7,343 bases of DNA from DATAEK01 sp036258055 (GTDB lineage Bacteria > Acidobacteriota > Vicinamibacteria > Vicinamibacterales > 2-12-FULL-66-21). Of this stretch, positions 5,560 through 7,343 are shown one piece after another. The notes beneath the pieces are model-generated. The model was not told where the DNA came from. It searched no databases and saw nothing but the letters and a program-made list of their open reading frames with translations. The translations under genes and the position numbers were made by a program. Positions within the stretch are counted from its first letter, which is position 1, and each line of letters opens with the position of its first letter. The stretch spans positions 1 through 7,343 of the forward strand of contig DATAEK010000046.1 in assembly GCA_036258055.1 (NCBI GenBank), written 5' to 3'.

Positions 5560-7343
5560 GCCAGACCCCCATGGGCTGAGAGGTGATCGTCCAGACGCCG
5601 CCACGTGGAGAGCACCCGTGGCAGGTAATCCTGCCGCTTCACGCGGTTGATGAGCGCGTACATCGCGAGCCGGTTGACGAGGAGGTCGCGAAGAGCCGCG
5701 TGAAAGCCGCGACGCCAGCCCGCCGCGCCGATGCTCACGCCAGCCTCGCGTTCGAGCGCCGCCCGGTGCCGCTCGATCACACCATCGATTTCCGCATCGG
5801 TGGCACGCCGTGTCAGGACGAAGCAGATCAACTCAGCCAGGTCGCGCTGCGGCGCGCCAACGGTCGCGAGCTCCCAGTCGTACGCGCACAACCGCAGCTC
5901 GCCAGCGTGCCGCCGGAAGCACAGGTTTCGGGGATTGAAGTCGTGATGGATCAGGCTCCGCGGCGTCCGTTCGAGCAGTGGCCACCACTGTTCAATCGAG
6001 TCGATCGCGTGGCGATGCCGGCGGACGGCGTCGGCGCCGGCCCAGCGCTCGAGCAGCGGGCCAGCCTGCTCCGCGAGTGCCTCCCAGAGGTCGGTCATCT
6101 CGGCCATCGCCGAGGAGGAAGCGACCCAACCAATCCACGGTTGTTCGAGCAGCGTTTCCGTGTGTCCGTACCATGCGGACTGCAGCGCCGCGAGCCCATC
6201 GATCGCCAGATTGAGATGACGCGGAGTCCACATCCACGGTCGCATGACGGAGTTCATCAGGATCGGGCGATCGATCTGTTCGAGGACGAGCGTTCGCGCG
6301 TCGCTGTCCGGGTCGATCGAGCAACCGAGCATGGCCGGCATGTGCCGAACGAACCGGGGATCCTGCATCGCGTAGATCGCAGGTTCCCTGAGGTGCGACG
6401 CAGCCAGACCCACACGATCCTGCCATCGCTCGTACGCAGCGCCGATCCGTTCGCCGCAGAGAGTTGCGAGGGCAGCCCCGACGGCAATTGCCTCTTTGTC
6501 CGATGCTTTGACCTTCACGACGACGTTGCGCACCGTTCCAGCCGCGAAGTGCAGGCGATAGCGGAGCAGACCCGCAGCGCAACCGGTGCGCCACGCTGTG
6601 AGCTCGCTGATGATGCTGTGTTCGGACCCGCTGCCGAGGAGCTCGGCACGAGTGACTTCGCCATTCAGCTCGCAGGCATGCAAAACGCCCGAGAAGAATG
6701 ACTCGTCGAAGACACGCGCTGCGTACTGCTTGCGGGGTCGTGCCGGCGCGGACAGATGTCCGCTGTTCGCAAACGCATCGAAGTAACGATCGAGTAGTGC
6801 CGCGTCCAGAGGTGGTGTTTCCGCGCTTCTGGAATGGAGCAGCGCCGTCGTCCGCTGCGCGACCGCTGTCGTGCGCCTGGATTCTTCGTACAGCTCCGGC
6901 CGTGTCAGACCCTCCGCCGACGTGAGCCGCTCGAGGAAGAACGCCCTGAGCGGGCGCAGTGTCGGGCTTCCAGGAGCACCTGGCCGCGTGTGCTCGTCCA
7001 GCACGCGAAGCCACTCGGGATAGGCCAGCAACCGTACCTGGTATCCCGCGAGCCGCATCCAGAGCAGGCACTCGCGCCAGTGTCGCGGACGGTCGTGGAC
7101 GAGATGGAACAACCTGCCGGGTTGCGCCGAGAGCTGAAGAATCTGGCGCGAGACGACGTCTACCGGCTGGCAGTCGAGCGTCCAGTCGAGATCGGGCGCG
7201 ACGCCCATTTCGACGGCCCCCTTGATCATCAGCGAGAGCAGATCGTCGCGATTGAACGAGCCGGTGCGACTGTCGCCAGAGATGAGCGACGGCCGATAGA
7301 TTGTCGCCAGCAGTCCGCGTCGCGCGGCCTCCCGCACCAGTGC
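5556..7343 (-). CDS. Thioester reductase - APH/choline kinase-fold fusion (N-terminus outside window)
   Basis: The frame is open from the right edge to the TGA at 5558-5556, so 595 C-terminal residues are visible. Numbering here starts at the GTG codon 7337-7335, which is probably an internal Val. Residues 1-198 are the end of a thioester reductase domain (NAD-binding_4, as in NRPS and carboxylic acid reductases): IYRPSLISGDSRTG (13-26), PVDVVSRQIL (58-67), LFHLVHDRP (76-84), YPEWL (106-110), and PPLDAALLDRYFDAF followed by SGHL. Such domains reduce a carrier-bound acyl thioester with NADPH to an aldehyde or alcohol. Residues about 203-590 form an APH-fold kinase: glycine-rich GSGSEHS (235-241), VVVKVK (272-277) with a candidate ATP-binding Lys, hinge VLEQID (351-356), Brenner motif HHDFNPRN (464-471) with catalytic Asp466, and metal-binding Asp487 in YDWELA. 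No linker break or frameshift is seen. The missing N-terminus probably holds the Rossmann core, and perhaps adenylation and carrier domains. The stop overlaps the pssA-like start. This is not evidence of antibiotic resistance. Confidence 0.85.
   Translation of the reverse strand, partial: ALVREAARRGLLATIYRPSLISGDSRTGSFNRDDLLSLMIKGAVEMGVAPDLDWTLDCQPVDVVSRQILQLSAQPGRLFHLVHDRPRHWRECLLWMRLAGYQVRLLAYPEWLRVLDEHTRPGAPGSPTLRPLRAFFLERLTSAEGLTRPELYEESRRTTAVAQRTTALLHSRSAETPPLDAALLDRYFDAFANSGHLSAPARPRKQYAARVFDESFFSGVLHACELNGEVTRAELLGSGSEHSIISELTAWRTGCAAGLLRYRLHFAAGTVRNVVVKVKASDKEAIAVGAALATLCGERIGAAYERWQDRVGLAASHLREPAIYAMQDPRFVRHMPAMLGCSIDPDSDARTLVLEQIDRPILMNSVMRPWMWTPRHLNLAIDGLAALQSAWYGHTETLLEQPWIGWVASSSAMAEMTDLWEALAEQAGPLLERWAGADAVRRHRHAIDSIEQWWPLLERTPRSLIHHDFNPRNLCFRRHAGELRLCAYDWELATVGAPQRDLAELICFVLTRRATDAEIDGVIERHRAALEREAGVSIGAAGWRRGFHAALRDLLVNRLAMYALINRVKRQDYLPRVLSTWRRLDDHLSAHGGLA

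Noticed and set aside
5560..5604. ATG 5604 as start of the phosphatidyltransferase
   Set aside because: The GTG at 5559 gives the standard GTGA coupling and a normal N-terminus; the extra 15 residues look like out-of-frame kinase sequence. It cannot be fully excluded.
5583..6701. Long + strand open frame (372 codons) antisense to the kinase domain
   Set aside because: It mirrors the codon phase of a GC-rich gene with clear family motifs on the other strand; its own translation is Arg/Pro/His-rich with no recognisable domain.
5556..6737. Aminoglycoside resistance gene reading of the APH-fold domain
   Set aside because: The fold covers many small-molecule kinases; the fusion to a thioester reductase and coupling to a phosphatidyltransferase argue for a metabolic kinase.
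5992..7071. Second long - strand frame (359 codons) inside the reductase-kinase gene
   Set aside because: It is out of frame with the motif-bearing protein and has Arg/Ala/Gly-rich composition without recognisable motifs; a shadow of GC-rich coding DNA.

Overview
This 7.3 kb GC-rich window looks like chromosomal DNA of a soil-type bacterium. I favour an acidobacterium (Vicinamibacteria-like). That placement is inferred from the gene mix: a secreted PQQ-like propeller with a W-x2-FRGP N-terminus, a DinB-fold protein, a secreted peroxiredoxin, a plant-type glutaminyl cyclase and a gluconate-dehydrogenase-like GMC flavoprotein. It has not been tested by any search. I see no mobile element, CRISPR array, tRNA or rRNA, and coding density is very high.

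Left part (1-2249, + strand). The window opens inside a GMC-family flavoprotein oxidoreductase (stop at 1389) that carries a ferredoxin-like cluster of four cysteines. After 44 bases comes a secreted glutaminyl-peptide cyclotransferase of the five-bladed propeller type. Its stop codon directly abuts the stop codon of a convergent gene, with no base between them, and a 10-bp perfect hairpin overlaps its last codons.

Middle part (2250-4918). A secreted BCP/TSA-type peroxiredoxin on the - strand is divergent from a two-gene + strand operon. That operon encodes a DinB-fold protein with a GTG start, overlapping by 10 bases a secreted PQQ-like beta-propeller protein. The 228-base divergent spacer holds candidate -10 boxes for both directions.

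Right part (4948-7343, - strand). This is the most interesting region. A large protein enters from the right edge. Its visible 595 residues are the C-terminal part of an NRPS-type thioester reductase domain fused to a complete-looking APH/choline-kinase-fold phosphotransferase domain. Its stop overlaps the GTG start of a PssA-like CDP-alcohol phosphatidyltransferase gene (GTGA, 4-base overlap). A carboxyl-thioester reductase, a small-molecule kinase and a CDP-alcohol phosphatidyltransferase made together suggest a dedicated route to an alcohol or amino-alcohol and its phospholipid, or to an unusual membrane lipid. The substrate is unknown, and the decisive loading domains lie outside the window.
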